DNA of 64,000 bases from Elephas maximus indicus (taxonomy: Eukaryota; Chordata; Mammalia; Proboscidea; Elephantidae): assembly GCF_024166365.1 (NCBI RefSeq), contig NC_064826.1:19058001-19122000 (forward strand). Direction: 5' to 3'. Positions 1 through 9,773 of this stretch are shown here, one piece after another. Below the pieces are notes generated by a model, which ran no database searches, was not told where the DNA came from, and was given only the letters and a program-made list of their open reading frames with translations. A program made the position numbers and the translations under genes. Within the stretch, counting starts at the first letter, position 1, and each line of letters begins with the position of its first letter.

Positions 1-13
1 AGGATTCATGTCA

Positions 14-175
14 TTCAATCAACAAGTATTTATTGAGCACCTACGGTGTGCCAGGCACTGTACTAGGCATTGGCGCTAAAGCACTGAACAAAATACCCCC
101 CAAATCCCTGCCCTGATAGAGCTTACATTCTAGTGGAGAAAACATACGAGAATTAAGGTGTGAGTTAAGTAACAT
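14..175 (+). repeat. Ancient mammalian interspersed repeat, 5' part
   Basis: Starts with the common mammalian repeat motif reading 'tattgagcacctacggtgtg', followed by a 'ccctgccctgatagagctta' block and 'cattctagtg'. The same head recurs near 41850 and 52301, where it leads into a long noncoding repeat. I recognise the family but cannot name it with certainty (MIR/L2-like head). It is strongly diverged and has no coding content. Confidence 0.6.
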
Positions 176-891
176 GGGAGCTGGACAGGGCTAACGGCTA
201 AGGAGAAAGAGGCAGGAAGGGGGAGGGGACAGCAGGAGGTGGGGGGGGTGGGGAGGAGTGGGTGGGTGGGGGGTGGGTGGGTTGGGGTGTGGGTAAAGCA
301 GTTTCAGGTGGAGAAGCCAGGGAAGTCAACGCCTAGAGGAGATGCACTCACAAGTATTGGTCTGAGACAGTTAACCTGGCCCATCTGCTGTGGCTTGTTG
401 TGGGGTGGGGAAGGGGAGAGGGCAGGGATTCAAACGTTCCCCACTCTGGGTCAGTCTCCACCCCAGACAGCCTCTCCTGCTGAACTCAGCAGCATCCAGC
501 TACCTCCCCTCCGCCCAGGGCCTCCGCTCTCCAGCACAGATCCATTCTCTAAATCACATCCCTGGCCTCCGCCGCTACTATGGCCTCTGTCAGAGACACT
601 GGAGCCCAGGGCCCCGGTCCAGGTCCCTTCACAGAGATGGAGAAGCTCACTCCCCTGACCTCCCAGAGCCTCTCAGGCCTCTCCACGCCTCTGGGTGGGC
701 CAGCCAAGACAGAACACCGTCCCCCTCCCATTTTCAACCACAGAACTAGTCATCCCTGAAGATGACATGCAGAAAGGTCTTCAGGGCCCAAACAGGCCAT
801 TCTCAAATGAAACAGTCCAACACTGACCTATCTCCTGAGGTCTGGAGTATTCCATCTCAGCCAGGTACCTGGTCCTAAGAGTATTCTGGCC
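176..891. other. No gene seen
   Basis: Apart from the G-rich tract this is C/T-rich unique-looking sequence. Open frames at 239-658 and 390-749 are low-complexity, overlap each other and resemble no known protein. Nothing else is supported here. Confidence 0.6.
215..293 (+). repeat. G-rich simple tract (possible G-quadruplex)
   Basis: Nearly uninterrupted runs of three to eight G separated by T, A or AGT, densest at 236-293. Many G runs lie within 60 bases on the + strand, enough for several alternative intramolecular G-quadruplexes. The tract sits in noncoding sequence with no gene nearby, so any role is unknown. Confidence 0.7.
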
Positions 892-1085
892 CAGGGGTCA
901 GCAAACCTTTTCTGTAAAGGGTCAGGTAGTGAATACTTTAGGTTCATGGGCCCCATAGATTTCTGTTGCTCCTCTTCCTCCTCCCCCTCTTGTTTGTTTT
1001 TTTACAACCCATTAAAAATGTAAAAAAAGGTTCTTAACTCATGGTTGTACAAGGACAGGCCATGGGCAGAGTGTGACAACAACCT
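892..1085 (+). mobile_element. hAT-Charlie-type DNA transposon relic
   Basis: The left end reads 'caggggtcagcaaacctttt' and then 'ctgtaaagggtcaggtagtg', the typical terminal sequence of a mammal-wide nonautonomous hAT family. The matching right terminus was not found and the right limit is approximate. It is noncoding and old. Confidence 0.6.
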
Positions 1086-1280
1086 GTCGTCAATCCATTT
1101 GTACCCTACATATATTAATAAGTTGTTTTTGTGGTTTACCAATCAGCCCCTTGTTCCTACGCTGCTTCACATAATGTATGTAAAGTGACCTTCGGAGACC
1201 TGGCACTCAGCAGCCGCTCAATCTGCGGCAGGGAGAAAAACAATGTATTATTTCAATAGCAGGGATCAGATCCCAAGGAT

Positions 1281-1450
1281 GTCCCTGGGTGGTACAAATG
1301 GTTAACGCGCTCCGCTGATAACCGAAAGGTTAGCAGTTTGAGTCCATCCAGAGGCTCCAAAAAATCAGCTGTTGAAGACCCTGTGGAGCACGGTTCTACG
1401 CTGACACATTGGGTCACCATGACTTGGAGTCTACTTCACAACAGGTGTTT
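1281..1450 (+). mobile_element. AfroSINE, second subfamily ('ccctgggtggt' head)
   Basis: tRNA-like head with an A-box-like 'ggtggtacaaatggttaac' and a B-box-like 'gtttgagtcc' stretch. A body and a degraded tail follow, with the 'gggtcaccatga' segment still readable. The head and the 'aaaatcagc...gttgaag' middle distinguish this subfamily from the commoner 'gccctggtggcacagtgg' type. Other copies are at 6232, 19880, 42010, 46552 and 53890. Confidence 0.8.
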
Positions 1451-1615
1451 CCCAGATCCTAAACCTCCACTTTGGGCTTTTCCTTTTTTTTTTTTTTTTT
1501 TCTTCACAAGCAAGTCTGTGCCTAACTTTAAAACAAAACAAAAAAACCAAAAACAATAGGACTTATTAAAGATATGGAGAAGATCAAAGAATTAGAAGAA
1601 ATGTTGAAGAATTAA

Positions 1616-1811
1616 GGAGCCCTGGTGGCACAGTGGTTAAGCACTCAGATGCTAACCAAAAGGTCGGTGGTTTGAACCCACCAGGTGCTCCGCAGGAGAA
1701 AGATGTGGCAGTCAGCTTCCGTAAAGATTACAGCCTAGGAAACCCCACGGTGCAGTCCTACCCTGTCCTATAGGGTAGCTGTGAGTCAGAATCGACTCTC
1801 AGCCATGAGTA
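1616..1811 (+). mobile_element. AfroSINE, long form
   Basis: Head 'gccctggtggcacagtggtt', B-box region with 'ggtttgaaccc', and a 3' end with 'tagctgtgagtcagaatcg'. It contains an extra middle segment (cagtcagcttccgtaaagat) that short copies lack. tRNA-derived SINEs are transcribed by Pol III from the A and B boxes and copied by LINE machinery. Confidence 0.9.
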
Positions 1812-2517
1812 TTGAAGAGCTAGCCTCAGAAAAGTGGCACTGTCAATAGAGCCAGTTGGTCAAGGTCAACAGGCAGCAACTCTGCTTGAGATTCACAGTC
1901 CAGGAAGTCAGCCTCTGGTTGGCCTGGCTTGGCCATGGGCCGATTCCTTGGCCTAGAGTTGGGAGGACACCTTGGCAGCCCTGCTGGGTCCATGTCCGTT
2001 AGAGGAAGGTGTTCCCCAGTGCAGACCGGGGTACAATGATCTGGAAAGGTGGGCACACTGGACAAGCCAAACAACAGATGTCCACTCCCTCCACTGCACA
2101 CCAGCAGCTCCTGTGAGTGCAATTTAGGAAATCAGGAAACATTCTGATCATGCGCAGTAGAGAGGAGGGAACAGCCATGGAAGGTGAGCGCTCAATAGAG
2201 ACAGGGACACAGAGCCAAAGGTAACTGAGAACACGAGCCTAGAAGTTTACATAAATCCTCCAGAGGCCGTTGGGACTTCCCCAGGATGCTGGAAGAGGCT
2301 TGAACCAATTTTTTAAAAATTCTAGGTTACATTTGATTTCTCTCACCCCATTGCTTAACTTAATACCCTGTAGCTCTGCTGAACCTGGACGATTAAGAGT
2401 CAGGTCCGACAAACTGCGCAGCACCCCAAGGTCTGTGCCTGAGCAGCCCCTCACATTTAAACAAGGGGTCTGCTGTATAATAACCATATCAGGAAGACAC
2501 CAATACATGGATCCTGT
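1812..2517. other. No gene seen
   Basis: Unique-looking sequence. Short open frames on both strands (1826-2122 minus, 2270-2554 plus, 2239-2508 minus) overlap one another and show no domain or codon pattern. No repeat was recognised. Confidence 0.5.
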
Positions 2518-2725
2518 TGTTGTTGTTAGGTGTCAATTTGTCATGCTGTGGTAGCTTGCATGTTGCTATGATGTTGGAAGCTATGACACCAGTATTTCAA
2601 ATACCAGCAGGGTCACCCATGGTAAGCAAGTTTCAGTAGAGCTTCCAGACTAAGACTAGGAAGAAAGTCCTGGCAACCTTCGCCCAAAACTTAGCCAATG
2701 AAAATGTTATGGATAAAAACATGGA
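2518..2725 (+). mobile_element. RTE-type LINE, 5' UTR fragment
   Basis: This matches, in the opposite orientation, the segment at 40335-40556: both contain the block 'accagcagggtcacccatgg' or its complement, next to a 'gctatgatgttggaagctat' block. I recognise it as the 5' region of the elephant BovB/RTE-type element. Only the 5' part is present and no coding sequence remains. Confidence 0.65.
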
Positions 2726-2811
2726 TCCTAGGATTCTGAAATTAAGGAGGGAGTTCTTCTGAGAGTCTCTCTTCACTCCCTTCATTTACCTGCCCACATG
2801 GGCTCTAAGCC

Positions 2812-3105
2812 GGTAGTTCTCAAAGTGTGGCCCCCAGACCAGCAACCACCTGCATCACCTGACACTCCTTCTAAAGCCCACTCCAGACCTTCTTGTTGCT
2901 GTAAATTGCCCTCGAGTCAGCTCTGACTCATGGCAACCTTACATATAACGGAACGGAACATTGCCTGGTCCTGTACTAGCCTCACAATTCACCTCAGACT
3001 TACTGAGCCACATTTTGGGAAGAGGAATGGGTGAGGAGGCCAAGTAATCAGTATCAAACAAGTCCTCCAGGCACTTCTGACACAGCCTAAACTGAGAATC
3101 GCTGT
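2812..3105. mobile_element. MER5-like hAT relic split by an RTE tail
   Basis: The left half (2812-2889) begins 'ggtagttctcaaagtgtggc', typical of MER5A-type nonautonomous hAT elements. The right half (2991-3105) carries the matching 'acctcagacttactgagcca' and 'caagtcctccaggcacttct' blocks. The halves are separated by the RTE fragment at 2890-2990, so the transposon predates that insertion. Confidence 0.6.
2890..2990 (-). mobile_element. RTE-type LINE, 3' terminal fragment
   Basis: Contains the RTE 3' end in reverse: 'cgagtcagctctgactcatg', then 'aacggaacggaacattgcct' and 'cctcacaattc'. The same block occurs at 7765, 34385 and 48153. Only about 100 bases are present, a heavy 5' truncation. 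Confidence 0.75.
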
Positions 3106-3189
3106 TCACAGGGATTTGCCCAAAGCCACAGGTGACTAGTAAATACTCTAGAGAAGTTTCCCGTTCAGGCATCTTCCAGGTCTCATTCA

Positions 3190-3366
3190 GCTCACCTGCT
3201 AACCGAAAGGCGGTTGGTTTGAACCTACCAGCCACTTCGTGGGAGAAAGACCTGGCTATCTGCTTCCTTAAAAATTACAGCCTAGGAAACCCTATGGGGC
3301 AGTTCTACTCTGTCCTACAGGGTCGCTATCAGTCGGAATGAACTCAACAGCACCTAACAACAATAA
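3190..3366 (+). mobile_element. AfroSINE, 5'-truncated long form
   Basis: Begins inside the tRNA-like head (ctgctaaccgaaaggcggtt). It carries the long-form middle and ends with 'ggtcgctatcagtcggaatg' and a CAA-rich tail. Confidence 0.85.
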
Positions 3367-4430
3367 CATGCTCTAAGTAGTACTATTTCATTCCAGTTAA
3401 CCCAGACTCTGTGCCCCCAACTAGTAGATTCCTAGACTGCTCCTACAATTATGCCACCATTGCAAAGATTTGTTTTCCTTCTTTCCACGAAGCCAGTCCA
3501 GACTATAGTTTAGGCACTGGTCTTCCCCTGAGACGATGAGGGAGGGCCAGTCTGTCCAACCTCTTCTCCAACCCCTCTCCTGTCAGTGACTTCAATTCCC
3601 TGCCCCGCGGGTGCCAGTAACAGTGTACCTAATTCAGAGAAGGGTGGAGGCTAATTTGGCTCACAAAACCTAGGGACGTTTTCTGGCCTCATGATGGTCA
3701 CCAGCATCACTGAAGAGGCAATGCATAACTTCAAGCACAGTCCAAAGGAGTCTACACTGGCCACAGCTCATATAAATCAAGAGCCGCTTCTTCCACTGTG
3801 CCATTTTCTCAACGTTCCCCTAGTTTATGTCCCTCTAAGCACCATAACAACCCAATGCTGTGAGAAGATATGAAGATGTTATGAAAGAGTAAGTCTTCCA
3901 GTGTGGCCTCCCAAGACCAACACAGGTATTTGTTCTCAGAGAAATCCAGCCATCTTGTTCCTCTCATTGGATTGGCCACCTGGTAACATACAGCACTTTT
4001 CCCTGACTACCTCAGTGCTCCCCAATCTGGCCCTCCTAATATCTGGGCTCCCCTCATGGGATATCCTACAGCATCACTTTGATAATGGAATCAAATATCA
4101 AAATCACATAAGTCCTACATAACAATTTGGGGAAGACTGGCATTCACTATGGAAGATGGTAGTCTCAGGCAAGTTCTTACCGGGGAGCCCTGGTGAGGGA
4201 ATCCCAAAATGCAGGCTGTTGGAAGGCTGGAAAACAAAGGGAAGAGAAACACTAGCCAAAGCAGGTTTAAAGGCAGGGCTGTCCAATGCTCACGCTGAAG
4301 GCCCAGTATTCCTTCCTTACCTGGGACTCAGGGATTTGTTAGGACTGCCTCAGTGTGTTTGTCCTCTCTCTACACCCACAAGGGATAGCAGGACACTAGG
4401 GATCCTTCTGTCCTTTTCCCCCTTTTAAAT
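3367..4430. other. No gene seen
   Basis: Unique-looking sequence with no recognisable repeat. Open frames of 60-90 codons (3691-3873, 3901-4122, 4104-4286, 4156-4428) overlap on opposite strands and look like chance. Confidence 0.5.
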
Positions 4431-4488
4431 ACATTTTTAAAACAAAATTGGGATCATACTATATTTACAGTACGTAATCAGTATTTTT

Positions 4489-4714
4489 GAAGCCCTGGTG
4501 GCACAGTCCTATAGGGTCGCTATGAGTCGGAATCGACTCAACGGCACTGGCACTGGCTCTGGCTGGTGGCACGGTGGTTAAGAGCTCAGCTGCTAACCAA
4601 AAGGTTGGCAGTTCAAATCCACCAGCTGCTCCTTGGAAACCCTATAGGGGCAGTTCTACTCTGTCCTATAGGGTCACTATGAGTCGGAATCAACTCGATG
4701 GCAACGGGCTTTTG
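4489..4714 (+). mobile_element. Tandem AfroSINE pair, first copy internally deleted
   Basis: The first unit (4489-4561) joins a SINE head (gaagccctggtggcacagt) directly to a SINE tail (cctatagggtcgctatgagt), lacking the middle. The second unit (4563-4714) starts at 'tggtggcacggtggttaaga' and is nearly complete. The spacer is a short 'actggcactggctctggc' repeat. Confidence 0.85.
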
Positions 4715-4898
4715 AATCAGTTTTTTCATTTCACAATTTATCGACAACTTATTTTCATGTTATTGTATATTTTTCTATACCAGTAATGCCTATATAGAAT
4801 TTCATTGTAAATAAATAGCCACCATAATATAACTAACTAGCCCTCTATTTGGAGGCATTTATGTTCTGGACTTTACTGCCTTCATAAAAAAAATAAAA
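4715..4898 (-). mobile_element. Probable old L1 fragment
   Basis: AT-rich sequence resembling the minus strand of an old L1 3' region, like the flank at 4431-4488. It is too diverged for a firm call and no reading frame remains. Confidence 0.35.
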
Positions 4899-5039
4899 GC
4901 CATTGCCATCGAGTCAATTCCGACTCACAGTGACCCTCTAAGACAGATTAGAACTACCCCATAGGGTTCCGAGGTGGATTCAAACTGTCGACATTTTGGT
5001 TAGCAGCCAAAGGCTTAACCACTGCACCACCAGGGTTCC
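4899..5039 (-). mobile_element. AfroSINE
   Basis: Reverse-oriented: the tail complement (gccatcgagtcaattccgac) is on the left and the head complement (ccactgcaccaccagggttc) on the right. It is near full length in the short form. Confidence 0.9.
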
Positions 5040-5560
5040 AAGTACATTTTGTAATTTATTAATACAAATTTTTAATAAATACATAATTTGTTAATATAAA
5101 AATAATTACACTTGTTCCATTTAATATTTTGGTATTGAATTCTACTTTGTATGACTGCATTTGCCTTTATATTTTTATCCATCCTATTACCTTTCAATTT
5201 CTCTGTCATTTAGTGACATGTATATAAAAACACATACAAACACACATACATGCACACATACACACATACTTTTTGTAAGTGGCTTATAAAAATCTCATTT
5301 TTTCAATTAAATCCGATAATCTTGTTTTTTGATAGAATATTAAAAAAAAAAAACCTTGTAATTCACATTTAATATGACATGGTTTTTGTTCTATCAAATT
5401 TATTTTATGACTTCTATTTGTAATTCTCTCCTTTTTTTTTTTTTCTTCTTTTTTCTTACTGTAGCAATCCAGCTCACTTTTTTAAAACCATGACTTAGAA
5501 GTTATACACCTTTTTTTTTCCTACTAGGGCTTACTTAATTTAAAATCTATAAATATATCT
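5040..5560 (-). mobile_element. Old L1 (L1M-type) fragment, AT-rich
   Basis: AT-rich sequence with blocks typical of the complement of an old L1 ORF2, such as 'aaatccgataatcttgtttt'. A CACATA-type microsatellite lies inside it at about 5228-5272. Reading frames are destroyed. Confidence 0.5.
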
Positions 5561-5575
5561 GAAATACACCTCTTT

Positions 5576-5758
5576 TTTTAAACTGTACTTTAGATGAAGG
5601 TTTACAGAATAAACAAGTTTCTCATTAAACAGTACACATTGTTTTATGACACTGATTAACAACCCCATGACATGTCAACACTCTCCCTCCTCAACCTTGG
5701 GTTCCTATTACCAGCTTTCCTGTTCCCTCCTGCCTTCTAGTCCTTGCCCCAGGCTGGT
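5576..5758 (-). mobile_element. L1 3' end, severely 5'-truncated, with TSD
   Basis: Contains the older elephant-type L1 3' UTR in reverse, including 'actttagatgaaggtttaca' and 'caaccccatgacatgtcaac', after a T-rich (A-tail complement) start. The flanks are 'gaaatacacctcttt' (5561-5575) and 'gaaatatacctcttt' (5759-5773), a 15-bp target-site duplication with one difference. The same UTR type recurs at 49531 and 56330. Confidence 0.85.
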
Positions 5759-5966
5759 GAAATATACCTCTTTATTTCACTAACTTTTAAAATTATACAA
5801 GTAAAATATAAATACATTTTCATTTTGAAAGTTCGACTAAGACTAAAGTAGAGTGAAAGTGAAAATTCCCCACTAGGGTCCCCCAATCTCATTGCCCTCC
5901 CCAAAGCTTGATATGTACTTATCCAGACCTCTTTCTACACATTTCTGCATGTGTACAGATTTAGAG

Positions 5967-6130
5967 CAGCCCTGGTGGTGCAGTGGTTAAGTGCTCGGCT
6001 GCTAACCAAAAGGTTGGCAGTTCGAATTCACCAGCAGCTCCTTGGAAACCCTACGGGACAGTTGTACTCTATCCTACAGGGTCACTATGAGTTGGAGTTG
6101 ACTCAGCAGTAACACGTTTGGTTTTGGGTT
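5967..6130 (+). mobile_element. AfroSINE with perfect 13-bp TSD
   Basis: Complete short-form copy ending in a 'gtttggttttgggtt' tail. The target-site duplication 'tacagatttagag' is at 5954-5966 and 6131-6143, identical on both sides. The intact duplication suggests a fairly recent insertion. Confidence 0.95.
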
Positions 6131-6231
6131 TACAGATTTAGAGAATTAAAAAAAATCATAAATAGAATCAATATGCATATTTTCCTGCTACTTGCTATTT
6201 AAATTTAATAATACATTTTCATTGTAAATAG

Positions 6232-6443
6232 TAAAAAAAAATCAGTTGCTGTCAAGTTGATTTTGACTCTTGGCGACCCCGTGTATGTCAGAGTAGAACT
6301 GCGCTCCATAGAGTTTTCAATGGCTGATTTTTCAGAAATAGATTGCCAGGCCTTTCTTCCAAGGCATATCTGAGTGGACTTGAACCTCCAACCTTTGGGC
6401 TAGGATCTAAGCATGTCAAATATTTGCACCACCCAGAGACTCC
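6232..6443 (-). mobile_element. AfroSINE, second subfamily
   Basis: Reverse copy beginning at an A/T tail, then 'caagttgattttgactcttg', with 'gccaggcctttcttccaagg' in the middle and the head complement 'tttgcaccacccagagactc' at the right end. Confidence 0.85.
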
Positions 6444-6445
6444 TG

Positions 6446-7747
6446 TAAATACATAAATACAGTATTATACTGATAAAAGTCTTGGTATTTACATGTGTCA
6501 TTTGTACTGGTCCCTGACAAGCGTTTACCTAATTTATTGAACTACTCCTCTGCTGATATTTAACTTGGTCCTTATTTTTCACTACCACAAACGATACATT
6601 AATAAAAACTCTTTTGTAGACATCTTTGTGCATCTCATTAACAATCTGAGGTAGCAGATGACACCACCTTGCTTGCTGAAAGTGAAGAGGACCTGAAGCA
6701 CTTACTGATGAAAATCAAAGACCACGGCCTTCAGTATGGATTACACCTCAACAGAAAGAAAACAAAAATCCTCACAACTGGACCAATGAGCAACATCATG
6801 ATAAACGGAGAAAAGACTGAAGTTGTCAAGGATTTCGTTTTACTTACATCCACAAATCAACACCCACGGAAGCAGCAGTCAAGACGTCAAACGATGTATT
6901 GCACTGGGCAAATCTGCTGCAAAGGACCTCTTTAAAGAAACAATATTACTGAGTCAAAAGCTACGTACATTTAAGTTTTTGAGAGCTACTGCCAAATTCT
7001 CTCTCAGTTATACCAATGTACACATTTTCAAAACCACAGGGGTATCTGTTTTCTCGTACCTTTACTAATTTTGAGTTTTAACAGTCCTTAAAAGTTTCAT
7101 CTACCAGACAGCTGAAAATATATTGTTTCTAATTAGTAGCTCATTGATTGATAGTGAGGTTGTGAATCTTTTCATATGTTTATTGAACATACGATTTCTT
7201 TCTGTGAACTCCCTGTTCATATCCTCTTTCCATTTGTCTATTAATTATTTATCTTTTTCTTATTGATTTGTAGACACTCCCTGTTTTATGGATCTTAACT
7301 GTTTGTTACATACGCTGAATACATATGCACACAATCTGTGGCCTGATTTTTAAGCTTGTTTGTGGTGACGTTTGTCATAGCAAAATTTTCTGTTTTGTAG
7401 TAGTCAAATCTGTGAGTCTTTTCCTTCATGGATCCTGGGTTTCACGTCTTCCTTTCCTACTGCACAATTATAAAGATAGCCTACTTTTTTTCACAACACT
7501 TTTAAAATTCACATTTAAAATCTCACTCTTGGTGGTATGTCACTCTTGAGTTTTAACAAATGTACACGACCACGTAACCACCACCACAAACAAGATACAG
7601 GATGGTTGTAACACCTCCAAACTTCCTTCATGCCCTTCTCTCCATCAGCCCAGCCCATGGCAACCACGCATCTGTTTTCAAGGCATTTCTATAGTTTTGC
7701 ATTTTCCAGAAGGCTTATAAATGAAATCATAAACTATGTAGCCTTTT
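6446..7747 (-). mobile_element. Old L1 (L1M-type), left part of a split copy
   Basis: Minus-strand L1M 3' sequence. The recognisable UTR region at 7556-7740 includes 'aaccaccaccacaaacaaga' and 'ggcaaccacgcatctgtttt'. It is interrupted by an RTE fragment at 6641-6938 and again at 7747. It appears to resume at 12339, because the last bases (tatgtagcctttt) are repeated there. Confidence 0.65.
6641..6938 (+). pseudogene. RTE-type LINE reverse transcriptase fragment
   Basis: Plus-strand remnant of an RTE/BovB-like reverse transcriptase, open from 6669 for 88 codons. The left edge encodes VADD where RTE elements have the catalytic YADD, followed by TTLLAESEEDLKHLLMK. The downstream KTKILTTGPMSNIMINGEK segment is also typical. 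The frame shifts near 6830 and the element lacks its own 3' end, so it is a broken internal piece lying inside the old L1. Confidence 0.8.
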
Positions 7748-7754
7748 TAAAATT

Positions 7755-8296
7755 TGTTATTTTTAGGTGCCGTTGAGTCAGTTCTGACTCATAGTGACTC
7801 TATGTACAACAGAACAAAACACTGCCCGGTCCTGCGCCATCCTCACAATCGTTGCTATGTTTAAGCCCATTGTTGCAGCCACTGTGTCGACTGATCTTGT
7901 TGAGACTTTTCCTCTTTTTCTCTGACCCTCTACTTTACCAAGCATGATGTCCTTCTCCAGGGATTAGTCTCTACTGATAACATGTCCAAAGTAAGTGAGA
8001 CATAGTCTCACCAACTTTGTTTCTAAGGAGCATTCTGGATGTACTACTTCCAAGACAGATTTGTTCGTTCTTCTGGCAGTCCATAGTATATTCAATATTC
8101 TTCACCAACGTGATAATTCAAAGGCATCAATTCTTCTTCTGTCTTCCTTATTCATTGTCCAGCTTTCACATGCATATGAGACGATTGGAAATACCATGGC
8201 TTGGGTCTGGCACACCTTAGTCCTCAGAGTGACATCTTTGCTTTTTAGCACTTTAAAGAAGGCAGCAGATTTGCCCATGCAATACATTGATTCCTA
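7755..8296 (-). mobile_element. RTE-type LINE, 3' part (left piece of a split element)
   Basis: Minus-strand RTE: the 3' terminus is at left (ggtgccgttgagtcagttct), then the C-terminal coding region. Reading minus, a 61-codon open frame (8102-8287) matches the post-RT region with SYACESWTMNKEDRRRIDAF. The element stops at 8296 and continues at 10311 with exactly the next part of the family sequence, so these are one RTE split by a 2-kb insertion. Confidence 0.85.
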
Positions 8297-8359
8297 TTTT
8301 TTTTTTAAGCAAAAAGCAAGTTTTATTTGGCATATATATATTCAAAACGGCAAAAGTAG

Positions 8360-8640
8360 GAAAATGGACAAGCATGCTGCCAGAGCTAATGTCTGCCCAA
8401 ATCCGAGGAGATAACACATAACAGACAAAGGTTAGAAAACAGACAAGCATGCTACCACAGCCATGTCTGCCCAAGTTCAGAGAATATTACAGAATAGGCA
8501 AGAATGGGAAAACAGACAAGCAAGCTGCCACAGCCACGTCTGCCCAAGTTCAGAGAATATTACAGAATAGGCAAGAATGGGAAAACAGACAAGCATGCTG
8601 CCACAGCCATGTCTGTCTGAGTCCAGAGAAAGTTAGAGTC
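8360..8640. repeat. 73-75-bp tandem repeat, four copies, in the ERV LTR
   Basis: Units start at 8360, 8435, 8508 and 8581, giving periods of 75, 73 and 73 bases. Each opens with 'gaaaacagacaagc' or a close variant and continues 'atgctgccacagccatgtct'. Copies two and three are almost identical, the first is diverged and the fourth incomplete. Direct repeats in a U3 region often act as viral enhancers; here that is inference. Confidence 0.9.
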
Positions 8641-9572
8641 ATCAGTGTATATTAACATTACAAAATGGGCATAACCATTGAAAGCTTCACCTTTGCACAG
8701 ATTGGCTAGAAACTGTGATCCCTACATTTTGCATCGCCTTTCTTAACAACCATTGGTGCAGGTTTCAGTAATGACAGTCAGGAGGGTCTTCATTGGTCCA
8801 ACAGATTTTCTATTCACTAAATGCTAATAGAAAAAGAGTTGAATGTCTTTTGTGTTCTGTTTGATTGGCTTATGTGAAAGGTTTCCTAAAAGATATTTTC
8901 CAAGATTATTCTATTGTCTTTATACCTCAGGGCCCAATTGACATGTCCTTGTGAGCCCTTGTGGGCCCAGCTCCAGCTGGGTCACATTCTCTATGCTTAT
9001 GAACAGGGAATAATGATTCTAATATTACTTCCTAAATCATTCCCTCCTTTTGATCGGAGATTGGAGATAACACATCAAAGATCAATACCTGGACTTAGTG
9101 AAGCTCCTAGATGGTGGCCACTGCAGGCCCTTTAAACTCACAGTGCTGGTTTTCCACCAGATACCATTTGGTTCTTCACCAGGATCTTAAGTAAGAGCAA
9201 TGTTCTCATCAATCACATTGCCGGGGTGAGTGGACTCAACAAGCATCAATATTTTAGCCCGAGGCCTCTTAAGTGTGTAAGACGATAGAAGATAAATTTT
9301 ACTATGCCTAATACTATCGGGATACAGAGTAAGAATACTGCTATCCCTTGCAGTAGTGATTAGCCCATGTACATATTCCTGATGGCATCCAACCAAATAA
9401 ATCTGGTGTTTGTAAGGGTGTTGTAAGGGTGAGTAACCAGGTAGCTTGCTGTCTAACTCTACGTATACCTTGTTCTACTTCTCCTGTGTTATTTACTCAA
9501 ATGCAACAGGAGGTATTTGCTACAGCACAGACTATGCTTTCTTGGACTAATAAAAAATCTAAGGCTGTTTTG

Positions 9573-9773
9573 TTACTTTATGTCACCTTGGCTTAATGAG
9601 GTCAGAGATTGCTGTAGTGTTTCCATTCCGTTAGCAACTTCGTCTGTTATTTGTCCCAGAGTGACTGATAAATTTCTTAAAGATTTTTCCAATTCAATTA
9701 TATCATAAGTGGTAATTAAATCTACCAACCATACCCTGAGTGTTGGACCAATGAGTTTTCTTCTGACTTTCAT
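9573..9773 (-). pseudogene. ERV transmembrane env fragment
   Basis: A 66-codon open stretch whose middle has the leucine-rich heptad spacing expected of the N-terminal coiled coil of a retroviral transmembrane subunit (LEKSLRNLSVTLGQITDEV). It stops before the immunosuppressive/disulfide region, and the next segment is out of frame. The membrane span and cytoplasmic tail lie further left at about 9390-9190, with an internal stop just before the span. It is a dead fragment. Confidence 0.65.

Noticed and set aside
239-749. Two overlapping open frames near the left edge
   Set aside because: Low-complexity and overlapping, with no recognisable domain and no splice or promoter context.
5967-6040. 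tRNA gene
   Set aside because: The A- and B-box similarity belongs to the tRNA-derived head of an AfroSINE. No cloverleaf gene is complete and a SINE body and duplication follow.
8360-8640. CRISPR-like array
   Set aside because: Repeats are contiguous 73-bp tandem units without spacers, inside a retroviral LTR in a mammalian genome.
9573-9773. Functional (syncytin-like) env gene
   Set aside because: Only 66 codons are open. Surface and membrane regions are in different frames with stops, so it is a relic.
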